Position numbers and translations under genes: made by a program
NCBI GenBank assembly: GCA_002435865.1
Contig: DIWV01000007.1
Span: forward strand, 1-53,608
Direction of reading: 5' to 3'
Origin: Cloacimonetes bacterium UBA6097
GTDB lineage: Bacteria; Cloacimonadota; Cloacimonadia; Cloacimonadales; Cloacimonadaceae
Length of the DNA stretch: 53,608 nt
The notes under the pieces: model-generated
What the model saw: only the letters and a program-made list of their open reading frames with translations
What the model was told of the DNA's origin: nothing
Database searches by the model: none
In this document: positions 15,544 to 24,492 of the stretch, piece by piece
Position numbering within the stretch: position 1 is the stretch's first letter
How the letters are laid out: each line of letters starts with the position of its first letter

Positions 15544-16059
15544 ATGAAAGATGTAATTCCTTTACCACAAGTCGAGAGACTGATATTTGAAATCAGGGGG
15601 CAAAAAGTAATACTTGATACAGACCTTGCAGCACTTTATGAAGTCAAGACTTATCGTTTGAATGAACAAGTGAAAAGAAACAAAGATAGATTTCCTGAAG
15701 ATTTTATGTTTCAGCTTACCAGACAAGAACTTACAAACTTGATATCGCAATTTGCGATATCAAGATGGGGTGGCAGGCGAACCCTGCCTTATGTATTCAC
15801 AGAGCATGGTGCTATTATGGCAGCTTCTGTGCTTAATACACCGAAAGCTGTGGAAATGAGCGTATTCATTGTAAGAGCTTTTATCAATTTACGAACCTAT
15901 GTCATGCAATTCAAAGAGATTGCAAAAAAAGTAACAGAATTAGAAGCAAAAGTCGGTAAACATGATGAAGCAATAATAAATATAGTGCAGGCTTTGCACC
16001 AGTTAATGCAGCCAACTAAACAACCAAGAAAAGAAATAGGCTTTAAGAGTAATAAGTAA
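15544..16059 (+). CDS. ORF6N domain protein
   Basis: A 171-residue protein with an N-terminal ORF6N domain (LIFEIRGQKVILDTDLAALY, RLNEQVKRNKDRFPEDFMFQL, ISRWGGRRTLPYVFTEHGA, VIVRAF-type end). It has a short C-terminal helical or coiled region (KEIAKKVTELEAKVGKHDEA). ORF6N domains are thought to bind DNA and are shared by phages and bacterial chromosomes; their role is unclear. ATG 15544 fits the family start, whereas a TTG frame from 15520 would translate a repeat relic. It follows the restriction enzyme by 90 bp on the same strand, so association with a defence or mobile locus is plausible. No phage genes accompany it. Confidence 0.85.
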   Translation: MKDVIPLPQVERLIFEIRGQKVILDTDLAALYEVKTYRLNEQVKRNKDRFPEDFMFQLTRQELTNLISQFAISRWGGRRTLPYVFTEHGAIMAASVLNTPKAVEMSVFIVRAFINLRTYVMQFKEIAKKVTELEAKVGKHDEAIINIVQALHQLMQPTKQPRKEIGFKSNK

Positions 16060-16084
16060 AAGTAACGAAACCGTTATTCAATCA

Positions 16085-16726
16085 CTACTTAAAGTAGTAG
16101 TATAAACCTGCCTGAGGGATATACATGATAAATTCGTCGTTGCCTGTATAGGTGATGGGAAGTTCTAAGACTAATTTAAAGGATTTACCAATCAGGAATT
16201 CTGCTCCCGGACCAGCTCCAACGTTTGTATAAGACCGGATTTTGTTTGTCGAGCGGGTGGGACCTGTAGCATCATAATAATGAATATTATCATCGGATTG
16301 AATATAACTCTGTTCATAAACTTTCTGAACCGAATACTGCCAGCAAAAACCACCATGAACATAGAAAAGAGTATTGTTGGTCCTTTGCAGTGGTAAAATA
16401 ACATTGGCAGCCATGTCAAAGCTGTATTTTCTACCTTTATCAGTTCTGATAAGAGAAGCAAGTGTTCCATCCTCGTTGTATACACGGTCAGAAAAATCAT
16501 GAGAATTACTGCCCAGGGAATATCCTCCACCGACAAGCTGAAGTCCCCATTTATCTGTCATATAACGGTAAGCATAACCATTACCGGAAACGTAGCCAAA
16601 GTGAACTCCGAATGCCTGGGCGTTTTTTACATTATTGCTGGGTGAAGATGTATTCCACTGTGCAAAGGCATTAACACTCAGGAAAAGCATGCATAGAAGT
16701 GCAATTGTATAAATAAGTTTGCTCAC
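16085..16726 (-). CDS. Outer-membrane beta-barrel protein
   Basis: About 213 residues beginning at GTG 16726, which is preceded by AAGGAGGA at ideal spacing; an ATG 13 codons upstream lacks this. A signal peptide (KLIYTIALLCMLFLSVNAFAQ) is followed by alternating strands rich in Gly, Tyr and Phe (FGVHFGYVSGNGYAYRY, WGLQLVGGGYSLG, PQAGLYYYFK) ending in an aromatic C-terminus. That is the usual pattern of an 8-10-stranded barrel inserted by BamA. It is convergent with the ORF6N gene (25 bp apart) and divergent from the TolC operon. The specific function is unknown. Confidence 0.75.
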   Translation of the reverse strand: MSKLIYTIALLCMLFLSVNAFAQWNTSSPSNNVKNAQAFGVHFGYVSGNGYAYRYMTDKWGLQLVGGGYSLGSNSHDFSDRVYNEDGTLASLIRTDKGRKYSFDMAANVILPLQRTNNTLFYVHGGFCWQYSVQKVYEQSYIQSDDNIHYYDATGPTRSTNKIRSYTNVGAGPGAEFLIGKSFKLVLELPITYTGNDEFIMYIPQAGLYYYFK

Positions 16727-17105
16727 AAGTCCTCCTTGTATGGGAAATAAGCTCTTTATTATCACAGAATATTATTTACACTTATATATTCTTTATAAAT
16801 CATGTCAAATAAAAATATTGGCGATTAGGTTCAGCAGCAGGATTGATGCCGATGAATTTGGCGTGAAGTATTTATCTTTTATCATTGTATTATGACTAAG
16901 GTGCAAACTGAACGATAGCAATTTGCGGGAGCATCTTAATAACAGAACAGATAGTCTTAAGAAAAGGACAGAAGCATGTATGTCTCAACAAGATAAGCAG
17001 AAGCTGTAAAATGGAATTTTGTTGACATAAACAAGCCTAAGAGATTTGTTAGCATGTAAAGAAGGTCAAGGCAGAATAAAGATTATCTGTCCCACGGGGA
17101 AGGAA
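16727..17105. other. Divergent intergenic region before the TolC operon
   Basis: 379 bp, AT-rich, between the minus-strand barrel gene and the plus-strand efflux operon. A TTGACA at 17022-17027 with a poor TTTGTT about 17 bp later is the only promoter-like candidate for the operon. I see no repeats, strong hairpins or small genes. Confidence 0.4.
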
Positions 17106-18344
17106 ATGAAAAGATATTTAATCATCATTATCATGCTGTCTGCAGGCATTTTAGCAGCAGGAACATATACCCTGGAAGATATGATTAATGCAGGATTGAA
17201 CAACTCCTACGGCATCAGGCAGAAACAAATTATGCTTAAAAATGCAAATCTGAATGTCACATCTGCTGCCTGGAACCTGCTTCCTGATGCAGATGTAAAT
17301 TTCAGACGAACAAATACAGATGAGAATTACAATAACAGCGGTTCTTTTACTGTATCCAGAAGTGTTACCCTGAACGAACCTACGGTTTTTAACTATAAAC
17401 TAGCCAGACTGGATAAAACTATTGCTCAGTTTGATTGGCAGCAGACAAAGAAAGAGATTGTCTACGGTATTTTATCATCCTGGCTGGATATTGCCCAATT
17501 GCAAAAAGAAATCTCTATCAGGACGGCTAACCTGGCTGTTTTAACTAAAATTAAAGACCAATCTGTTCTGCAGCAAAGACTGGGACAACGCACCAGTTTT
17601 GATGTTAACCAGAGCGAGATAAATGTGATTAATGCACAGTTAATTATAAGTGACCTGAAGAACCAACTGGCAGCTAAACGGGCAGACCTTTTTTACAGGG
17701 TTAAACTGCAGGATGACGGTTCTGAACTGGAAGTATCGCAAGACTCTTTGTCTACATTCAATCTGGATTTTACTAATGATATAGAAGAGCCAATATTGAT
17801 AAAAAAGCTTAAGCAGGATATGCATAAGACGAAATTGGACAAGCTGCAGCAAAAGATAGGATTATTGCCGACCTTAAGCGTTGCTGGTAGTTACAGCCAG
17901 TATTCATTAACGCAGGATGTGCTGGATTTTGACAATTATGATGATACTTATACCTTGTCACTGAATCTGAGCTGGTCGCTATGGAGTCCGTTTAACAAAG
18001 GCAGCAACTATGCTCAGATACGAAACAGCCTGACTCTGAAACAATGGCAGTACGAGGATTCTCAATCTTCATTACTGATAGATAAAGCAAACCTGAAAAG
18101 AGAGTGGCTATATCTGTCAGAATCTCTTGATTTGAATAAAAGAAAAGCTGCTCAGGCACAAATAAATCTGCGTTATGCACAGGAAAAATATAACCTTGGG
18201 ACCTTGAGCCTGATAGAACTTGACCAGGCACGTATTGATGCGCTTGATGCAGAACTGGCAGTGAATAAAATAACATACCAACTGCAAAAGAAAATTGAGG
18301 AATGGAACCTGCTTAATTCTTTACCGATATTGAATAAATATTAA
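17106..18344 (+). CDS. TolC-family outer-membrane efflux protein
   Basis: A 412-residue trimeric outer-membrane channel subunit. The signal peptide (MKRYLIIIIMLSAGILAAG) is followed by two copies of the TolC helical hairpin. Conserved features include NSYGIRQKQIMLKNANLNV, QRLGQRTSFDVNQSEINVINAQ in the first half and NLRYAQEKYNLGTLSLIELDQAR in the second. It is shorter than E. coli TolC but normal for the FCB group. ATG 17106 follows GGGGAAGGAA; an upstream TTG frame lacks a signal peptide. It is the first gene of an operon with a membrane-fusion protein 24 bp downstream and an ABC exporter beyond. Confidence 0.92.
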   Translation: MKRYLIIIIMLSAGILAAGTYTLEDMINAGLNNSYGIRQKQIMLKNANLNVTSAAWNLLPDADVNFRRTNTDENYNNSGSFTVSRSVTLNEPTVFNYKLARLDKTIAQFDWQQTKKEIVYGILSSWLDIAQLQKEISIRTANLAVLTKIKDQSVLQQRLGQRTSFDVNQSEINVINAQLIISDLKNQLAAKRADLFYRVKLQDDGSELEVSQDSLSTFNLDFTNDIEEPILIKKLKQDMHKTKLDKLQQKIGLLPTLSVAGSYSQYSLTQDVLDFDNYDDTYTLSLNLSWSLWSPFNKGSNYAQIRNSLTLKQWQYEDSQSSLLIDKANLKREWLYLSESLDLNKRKAAQAQINLRYAQEKYNLGTLSLIELDQARIDALDAELAVNKITYQLQKKIEEWNLLNSLPILNKY

Positions 18345-18367
18345 ACTGCAAAAAAGCTGAGGATGGG

Positions 18368-19555
18368 ATGAGAAAAAAGATTTGGCTGATTATCATTATC
18401 ATCATAATTCTGATAGTGATTAGTCTGGGAGTCAAGAACTGCGGTAAAAAGAAAGCTGCAGCTTTATTGGGTAATCAGAAGACAGAAAACTATACTGTTA
18501 AACAGGGAAAGATTGTTTCTTCCATTGAGATTACAGGTGAAATCCAACCCCAGGTAACAGTCCAAATTAAAAGTAAAGTATCCGGCAAAGTAGTAAAGTT
18601 TTATGCTGATGAAAACGACTATGTCAAAACAGGACAAAAGATTGCAGATATTGAACCGGATTACAATCAGGCAAGTACCCTTACCAGCATCAAATCAAGA
18701 CTTCAAACCGCAGAAATCCGTCTTAAGAATGCCACTAAAGATTATAATGATAAAAAACAGATGGTTAACAGTGATTATGTTTCAGAACATGAAGCTGACC
18801 TGGCAAAGGATGAACTTGATTCTGCCAAATTGGAATACCAGACTGCACTGCAGCAATATGAACTGGTAAAAGAACTGGATACGGGCGGGAAAGTTACCCC
18901 TGTTTATGCCACTGCTTCAGGAACGGTTATCCAGAGACCTGTGCAGGAAGGCGAGATGATACAGTCTTCCAATTCCTCTTATGGGGAAGGCAGCGTAATA
19001 ATGAAAGTTGCCGATTTGTCACATATGATTGTTAAATCCAATATTAATGAGGTCGATATAGCTAAATTCAAACTTGGGCAATTAGCTACCGTTAAGGTGG
19101 ATGCCCTGCCTTATGAAGAGTTTTCCGGTATGATAACCAAGATTGCCCCAATGGCTGCTACAGTTAATAATGCCATTGTTTTTCCCGTGGAAATCAGCCT
19201 GGATAAAACCAGTTCACTGTTAAAACCCGGAATGACAGGTAATGTATCAATCAGCGGCGAGACCAAAGATAATGTGCTGATAATTCCAATCAGGGCTGTT
19301 TTTACCGATGATAAGAACCAGGATGTAGTTTATCTTGTTAAATCCGACTCTGCAAAGCCGGATTCCACAAAAGCATCTGTAAAATCAACCAAAGCTGGAG
19401 CAGTTAAAACACAACAACAGACAGTAGCCACGCCCATTAAACTGGGAAGTAATGATTTACAGATGGTGGAAGTGGTGGACGGCCTTAAGGAAGGGGATAT
19501 AATTTCTCTTACCCAGCCTGCACAAAGCAGCAAGACCTTTATGGAGTTTGACTAA
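18368..19555 (+). CDS. Periplasmic membrane-fusion (HlyD/MacA-type) efflux adaptor
   Basis: A 395-residue adaptor linking an inner-membrane pump to the TolC channel. It has a single N-terminal membrane anchor (IWLIIIIIIILIVISLGV), split lipoyl halves (QIKSKVSGKVVKFYADENDY and VYATASGTVIQRPVQEGEMI), a coiled-coil hairpin between them (about residues 100-165), then a beta-barrel (AKFKLGQLATVKVDALP) and a membrane-proximal domain. The C-terminal part carries a Lys/Ser/Thr-rich loop (about residues 320-350) before GLKEGDIISLTQP. The operon position between TolC and an ABC-2 exporter, with no MacB or RND pump nearby, suggests that the following ABC genes are its partner. Confidence 0.9.
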   Translation: MRKKIWLIIIIIIILIVISLGVKNCGKKKAAALLGNQKTENYTVKQGKIVSSIEITGEIQPQVTVQIKSKVSGKVVKFYADENDYVKTGQKIADIEPDYNQASTLTSIKSRLQTAEIRLKNATKDYNDKKQMVNSDYVSEHEADLAKDELDSAKLEYQTALQQYELVKELDTGGKVTPVYATASGTVIQRPVQEGEMIQSSNSSYGEGSVIMKVADLSHMIVKSNINEVDIAKFKLGQLATVKVDALPYEEFSGMITKIAPMAATVNNAIVFPVEISLDKTSSLLKPGMTGNVSISGETKDNVLIIPIRAVFTDDKNQDVVYLVKSDSAKPDSTKASVKSTKAGAVKTQQQTVATPIKLGSNDLQMVEVVDGLKEGDIISLTQPAQSSKTFMEFD

Positions 19556-19667
19556 TTAAAGTTCTTCCTGAGGGAAGCAGTCTAATAAATATGTAGGGTT
19601 ATATCAGTAGGTGATATATGTACTCAAATTATGTAAAAAACTTTTAAAAACAAATACGGAGAGATTG

Positions 19668-20672
19668 ATGATAGAAGTAAGTCATCTTACGCGGCAATTT
19701 GACACAATAATAGCCGTAAACGACATTGCTTTCAGTATAGCTGAGGGTGAAATTGTCGGTTTTCTTGGTCCCAACGGAGCAGGAAAAACGACTACTCTGA
19801 GGATGTTAGTGGGTTATTTGCAACCAAGTTCAGGCTTAATCAGGATTATGGATAAAGATATTAACAGCGACCCGATTGAGATAGCCATGAATATTGGATA
19901 CTTACCTGAGCAAAGTCCTATCTATGATGATATGATAGTATATGATTACCTGAAATTCATTGCGGATATCAGGCATTTAAACCCTGAAGTATTTTCAGAA
20001 AGGTTGGATTTTGTCATCAGTAAATGTGGCCTGAGAGAAGTCATTGGACAGCAAATTCAGACCTTGTCCAAAGGTTACAGGCAAAGGGTAGGTCTTGCTC
20101 AGGCAATTATACATGACCCCAAAGTGTTGATTCTGGACGAACCGACCTCCGGACTTGATCCCAATCAAATCATGGAAATCAGGGATCTTATCAAGGAACT
20201 CGGAAAAGCTAAGACAGTTATTCTTTCAAGCCATATCATGCAGGAAGTGCAGGCAGTCTGCGACAGGATTATTATCATCAACAAAGGCAGGATTATTGCC
20301 GATGAACCTAAAGAAGAACTTGGCAAACACATCAGCGAACAAATCGTTTTGACTATTGAACTGGAAGCAGATGAAGCAGACTTTTCCGAATGGCTTAAAC
20401 TCAATCCTGAAGCAACCTTGTTAAACAGCACTCAGAAAGGCAATCACTGGAAACTGGAACTCAGCTATCCCGGCACAAAAGACTTACAAAGGGATATTTC
20501 TCAGTTTGTAACTGCCAACCATTGGCTGATACTTGGAATGTATAAACATAAGCATAGCCTGGAAGAGATTTTCCACGTTCTTACTACTGATACAGAACAG
20601 CAGATTGCAGAAAGAAACAAAACTGAAGATATAACCGAAGGACAAACAGAGGAGAATGATAATAATGCGTAA
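19668..20672 (+). CDS. ABC transporter ATPase, GldA-like
   Basis: A 334-residue ATPase subunit. Walker A is GPNGAGKTTT, the Q-loop is in NIGYLPEQSP, the signature is LSKGYRQRVGLAQA, Walker B is VLILDEPTSGLDP and the switch His is in ILSSHIMQEV. The region after residue 220 is an accessory domain like that of GldA/NatA proteins. It ends in an acidic, hydrophilic tail (TDTEQQIAERNKTEDITEGQ). ATG 19668 fits the family start (MIEVSHLTRQF) with a GGAGAGA sequence upstream; a longer frame from 19611 adds unrelated residues. The stop overlaps the permease start, which indicates translational coupling. Confidence 0.92.
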   Translation: MIEVSHLTRQFDTIIAVNDIAFSIAEGEIVGFLGPNGAGKTTTLRMLVGYLQPSSGLIRIMDKDINSDPIEIAMNIGYLPEQSPIYDDMIVYDYLKFIADIRHLNPEVFSERLDFVISKCGLREVIGQQIQTLSKGYRQRVGLAQAIIHDPKVLILDEPTSGLDPNQIMEIRDLIKELGKAKTVILSSHIMQEVQAVCDRIIIINKGRIIADEPKEELGKHISEQIVLTIELEADEADFSEWLKLNPEATLLNSTQKGNHWKLELSYPGTKDLQRDISQFVTANHWLILGMYKHKHSLEEIFHVLTTDTEQQIAERNKTEDITEGQTEENDNNA

Positions 20673-21387
20673 TATACTAATAATTGCCAGAAAGGAAATG
20701 AAATCTTATCTTAACTCTGTTTCAACATATATTGTTTTTGTAATATTCCTGTTAATCAGCGGCTGGTTTTTTTCCACACTGATGTTTAAAGCAGGCAAGG
20801 CAGAACTAAGACAGCTTTTCACTATCCTGCATGTAGTATACCTGTTCTTTATACCTGCCCTGACCATGGGGATGATTGCCAAAGAAAAGGCAAATAAAAC
20901 CATAGAACTTTTGGCGACCTTGCCCATAAAGCTGAAAGCGATTGTTTGGGGCAAGTTTATTGCTTCCGTTGGCTTGGTTGCAATGATTTTGCTGTTTACA
21001 CTTGTGCATTTACTGACGATAGCAATAATTGGCGAAAACGTTGATTATGGGGCTATTTTATGCGGATATCTGGGACTTCTGATTGTCGGTGCAGCTTATT
21101 GTGCAATTGGCATTTTTGCTTCAACTTTGCAAAGCAACCAGATTATGGCATTCATCATTGGTTTTGCAATATCTCTGTTTTTCTTTGTCCTGCAATATAT
21201 TATTGTTTTGATTCCCAATTCTATTGCAGACGTCTTTCAATACCTTGGTTTTGATTATCACCTTCAGAACTTTCTTAAAGGTGTAATTGATACCAGGGAT
21301 TTGATTTATCTGGGTTCAATCATTGCAGGATTTATGCTTTTAGCTGAGTTTATCCTTAAGCTTAACAACAGGATGCAGGAGCGTTAA
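20665..21387 (+). CDS. ABC-2 type permease, GldF-like
   Basis: A 240-residue inner-membrane subunit with six predicted membrane segments. The first is FVIFLLISGWFFSTLMF, followed by VVYLFFIPALTMGMIAKEK with the typical ABC-2 MxxIAxEK element, and then VGLVAMILLFTLVHLLTIAI, GLLIVGAAYCAIGIFAS, IGFAISLFFFVLQYIIVLI and LGSIIAGFMLLAEFIL. The sequence ANKTIELLATLPI is characteristic of the GldF/NosY group. I prefer ATG 20665 because AGGAG lies 11 nt upstream; ATG 20656 is too close. It works with the ATPase before it and the GldG-like protein immediately after it. Confidence 0.88.
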   Translation: MRNILIIARKEMKSYLNSVSTYIVFVIFLLISGWFFSTLMFKAGKAELRQLFTILHVVYLFFIPALTMGMIAKEKANKTIELLATLPIKLKAIVWGKFIASVGLVAMILLFTLVHLLTIAIIGENVDYGAILCGYLGLLIVGAAYCAIGIFASTLQSNQIMAFIIGFAISLFFFVLQYIIVLIPNSIADVFQYLGFDYHLQNFLKGVIDTRDLIYLGSIIAGFMLLAEFILKLNNRMQER

Positions 21388-21388
21388 G

Positions 21389-23110
21389 ATGGGAATCATG
21401 GATAAATTCACTTCTCCTGTTGCTGCCAAAAAAGCTAAAACACGTTCTATCGTAACAGGTTTAATGCTGTCACTTGCCCTGCTTTTTATACTGAACCTTG
21501 CTTCAGCCTTTTTCTTTTACAGGCTTGATTTATCCAAAGGTAAGATTCACACCCTGAGTAAAACAAGCAAGAACCTGGCAGGAAATCTTAAAGACAATGT
21601 AGTTGTAAAAGTCTATCTATCCAATAACTTACCTCCGGATTACAATGTTCTGACCCGTTACACAAAAGACCTTCTTGGGGAATATAAGCAGTATAGCAAA
21701 GGCAGATTTCGTTTTGAACTGGTGAATACATCAAATGAAGATGAATTCAGAGGTCAGGCAACACGTGATAATATCTTTGCACAAAGAGTAATGATTCTGG
21801 AAAATGACCAGCAATCAGTGCGAGATATCTTTATGGGGATAGCATTTGAATACAAAGGAAACCGTGAAAGTCTGAATCTGACTCAAGACATTGAAGGCAG
21901 ACTTGAATATGAGATAACTTCAATTTTAAGGAGACTGACCAAGGCTTCCCTGCCCAAAGTCAGTGTATACCAGGATTCTTTGTACAATGCTGAATATTAC
22001 CGCTATTTTGAGCATCATATTAACCAGAATTACCAGGTAATGCCGACAAATCTGACTCAACCGGTGAAAACTTCTGATGTACTGATCTTTCCCGGTGTTA
22101 CAGATTCTATGACTGCATTGCAGTTGTACAATCTTGACCAATACATAATGCATGGTGGAAAAGTTGTGTTCCTGCAGGATAGAGTAATGGGTCTGGTGCA
22201 GTATAATCAGGCAGATTTGATCAACTCGAATATATTTAAACTACTGGAACATTATGGGATAGTGATAAAACCTGACATTGTTTTAGACCAGTCTTGTGCT
22301 CCTATCAACATGAGCCAGAGGTCAGGCATTTTTGTCATAGATGTCCCCATGCCTTATCCTGCAATTCCCATGGTTCAGGGTATGGAATCTTCTCCGATCA
22401 GCAAGGGTTTGAGCGATATCCTGTTTTATCTTTGTTCGGAAATAAACACAAATCCAAACCCCAATAGCAAGGATGTGGCTATTACACCTCTACTTAAGAC
22501 ATCTTCCAATTCTGGTGTATTACCGGGACCTGATTTTGACATCAATCCAGAAAAGTTTTTGGGTCAAAAGCTTATGTCGACCTTACTGATGTCTCCAATT
22601 ACTGTCTCAGCACTCTATACAGGGACATTTACAAGTTTCTTTGCCCGGCAACCTTCTATAGCAAGAACAGAGGGATTTGTGTCTAAAACAGATAAAAGCG
22701 AAATCATCGTAATCAGTGATTCTGACTTCATCCGTGATTTCATTGTCAGCGCTTCCAGTTCAAATATGATGTTTCTGCTTAATGCTGTAGATTTTCTCCT
22801 GAAAGATATCTCACTGAGTGAAGTGCGATCCCGGACAATTCCAAAAAGTCCATTGGAAATCAGTCGTTGGTTGTATAAAAACAATGTTTCACCGGAAGAT
22901 ATTGCCAGAATAGAACCACAGATTAAACAGCTTGTTAAAGCTCTTAATTTAATACTTCCTTCCTTGCTTTTAGTGTTCATTGGATTGAGAAGATTCTTTA
23001 GTGTAAAGCGTTATAAACGTAGAATTATACGACGATTCCAACCCATTCTGCCTGTTGTAGAAATGCATGATAAGCAAGAAGAACTACAAGACGAGGAACA
23101 CCCGGAATGA
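21389..23110 (+). CDS. GldG-like ABC-associated protein
   Basis: A 573-residue protein with an N-terminal membrane segment (residues 22-45), a large extracytoplasmic domain of the ABC_transp_aux type (LDLSKGKIHTLSKTSKNLA, KVYLSNNLPPDY, LLGEYKQYSKGRFRFELV, VLIFPGVTDSM) and a C-terminal membrane segment (LNLILPSLLLVFIGLRRFF) before a charged tail. This matches GldG, the partner of GldA and GldF in gliding and type IX-related systems. Start ATG follows AGGAG by 7 nt, one base after the permease stop. Its own stop overlaps the next gene by 4 bp (ATGA). Confidence 0.88.
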   Translation: MGIMDKFTSPVAAKKAKTRSIVTGLMLSLALLFILNLASAFFFYRLDLSKGKIHTLSKTSKNLAGNLKDNVVVKVYLSNNLPPDYNVLTRYTKDLLGEYKQYSKGRFRFELVNTSNEDEFRGQATRDNIFAQRVMILENDQQSVRDIFMGIAFEYKGNRESLNLTQDIEGRLEYEITSILRRLTKASLPKVSVYQDSLYNAEYYRYFEHHINQNYQVMPTNLTQPVKTSDVLIFPGVTDSMTALQLYNLDQYIMHGGKVVFLQDRVMGLVQYNQADLINSNIFKLLEHYGIVIKPDIVLDQSCAPINMSQRSGIFVIDVPMPYPAIPMVQGMESSPISKGLSDILFYLCSEINTNPNPNSKDVAITPLLKTSSNSGVLPGPDFDINPEKFLGQKLMSTLLMSPITVSALYTGTFTSFFARQPSIARTEGFVSKTDKSEIIVISDSDFIRDFIVSASSSNMMFLLNAVDFLLKDISLSEVRSRTIPKSPLEISRWLYKNNVSPEDIARIEPQIKQLVKALNLILPSLLLVFIGLRRFFSVKRYKRRIIRRFQPILPVVEMHDKQEELQDEEHPE

Positions 23111-24075
23111 AAAGAAGTCACTGGATAACCCTGATTATACTTATTGTGCTGATAGGTATCTATTTTATTGGAAAAGAAAAACAGCCGCTAGAAAGAGAAA
23201 TGAGTTTCTTTAGTGCTGATTCTGCTGCAATATCTAAAATTGTACTTTTTACCCCTCAGGATACAGTCACAATAGAAAAAAAAGGAAACGAATGGAAGCT
23301 GGTGCATCCTGTAGTTTGGGCTGTTAATGAACAGCAGTTGGATTCATTCTTCAACAAAGTACTTAAAATTGAAACTTCTATAACACCAATGTCAGAAGAT
23401 CCCAATTTGCAATCTATGTATAAAGTTGATGACAAAGAAGCTGTTCAGGTCAAACTGTTTAATAAATCAGGCAAATTGCTTGACCATGTTTACATAGGTA
23501 ATGGTGCAAGCACATCCTATGACTATGGAAGAAAACAAGGTGATAAGAGAATTTATCAGTTTAAGGAAAACCTTACTAATCTGGTACGCCCTGATGTTTA
23601 CCTCTGGCGTTCTCCCAATATTACAAACCTGAAACGAGATAAGATTGACCATATTGATGTAACATATACAAAAAACGCCTATATGCTTACAATTCTGGGC
23701 GACAGTATCAGTTATACAGATAAGCGGGAGAGTTTCATCATTCCTGAATTTAACAGAGCTCAGCATAAGATAATCAATGCTTTGGAAAATCTTATGACCT
23801 GGCAATTTGTGGATAAAGATACAGAGCAGTATGCCGAAGCTTTTGCCAATCCAGAATGTAAGATTGTCGTTTATCTAAAAGACAAATCTATCAAAACCTT
23901 TACCCTTATCCGCAAAGATACACCCAGGGAAAATGCGGGACCAAACGAACCGCAAAAGGATGTATATGTCCTTATGATGATAGATGACCAAATGACGCCT
24001 TTATACCAGATGACAGGTGATTTTATAAACCGTTTCACACGTGCAGCAATGCATTTTAAAGTGGAATATGATTAA
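23107..24075 (+). CDS. DUF4340 domain protein
   Basis: A 322-residue protein with one N-terminal membrane anchor (ITLIILIVLIGIYFIG) and an extracytoplasmic beta-rich domain of the DUF4340 type. It includes IVLFTPQDTVTIEKKGNEW, WAVNEQQLDSFFNKVLKIE, VYIGNGASTSYDYGRKQG and a PDVYLWRS turn. DUF4340 proteins usually follow GldG-like genes and are thought to be part of the same envelope ABC complex; their activity is not established. The 4-bp overlap with the GldG gene indicates coupled translation. The operon may continue into the acetyltransferase, whose start overlaps this stop. Confidence 0.88.
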   Translation: MKRSHWITLIILIVLIGIYFIGKEKQPLEREMSFFSADSAAISKIVLFTPQDTVTIEKKGNEWKLVHPVVWAVNEQQLDSFFNKVLKIETSITPMSEDPNLQSMYKVDDKEAVQVKLFNKSGKLLDHVYIGNGASTSYDYGRKQGDKRIYQFKENLTNLVRPDVYLWRSPNITNLKRDKIDHIDVTYTKNAYMLTILGDSISYTDKRESFIIPEFNRAQHKIINALENLMTWQFVDKDTEQYAEAFANPECKIVVYLKDKSIKTFTLIRKDTPRENAGPNEPQKDVYVLMMIDDQMTPLYQMTGDFINRFTRAAMHFKVEYD

Positions 24076-24490
24076 AGTATCAGTTGTTACAGAATTAACC
24101 GACATTCTGTATAAACAGATTTCCAATCTATGGATACTTACAGGTATAGGCAATCCCGCCCGCAGTGATACTTTTGATGCAGTATCAAAAACTCTTAAAA
24201 ACGGCGGTAAAATCATAATAATCTATGAAGATGAAATTGCAGTGGGAACTGTCTGGCTAACGCACGACTTCCGCAGGCTTTTAGTTCACCATATGTCTGT
24301 CCATCCGGAGCACCAAAACAAAGGTTATGGTAAACTTCTGATGCAGGAAGCGATTAAGTATGCAAAGGAATTGAAGCTGCAAGCCAAGTTGGAAGTGCAC
24401 AAAGATAACAAGGCTGCCAATAAACTCTACAAGAGTTTTGGTTTTGAAACACTTGATGGTTATGAAGTAATGATAAAGAGGGATATCTGA
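24068..24490 (+). CDS. GNAT-family N-acetyltransferase
   Basis: A 140-residue acyl-CoA-dependent acetyltransferase. The core pattern is VGTVWLTHDFRRLLVHHMSV (beta4), then HPEHQNKGYGKLLMQEAIKYA, the Q-x-x-G-x-G acetyl-CoA pyrophosphate loop, and NKAANKLYKSFGFE at the C-terminal end. ATG 24068 overlaps the DUF4340 stop by 8 bp; a longer frame from 24041 is unlikely. The substrate cannot be told. It lies 2 bp before the iron alcohol dehydrogenase, so the last two genes are probably carried on the efflux operon transcript. Confidence 0.88.
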   Translation: MIKVSVVTELTDILYKQISNLWILTGIGNPARSDTFDAVSKTLKNGGKIIIIYEDEIAVGTVWLTHDFRRLLVHHMSVHPEHQNKGYGKLLMQEAIKYAKELKLQAKLEVHKDNKAANKLYKSFGFETLDGYEVMIKRDI

Positions 24491-24492
24491 AC

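Noticed and set aside
15520..16059. Prophage remnant suggested by the ORF6N protein
   Set aside because: No capsid, terminase, integrase or lysis genes are near; ORF6N genes are common as isolated chromosomal genes.
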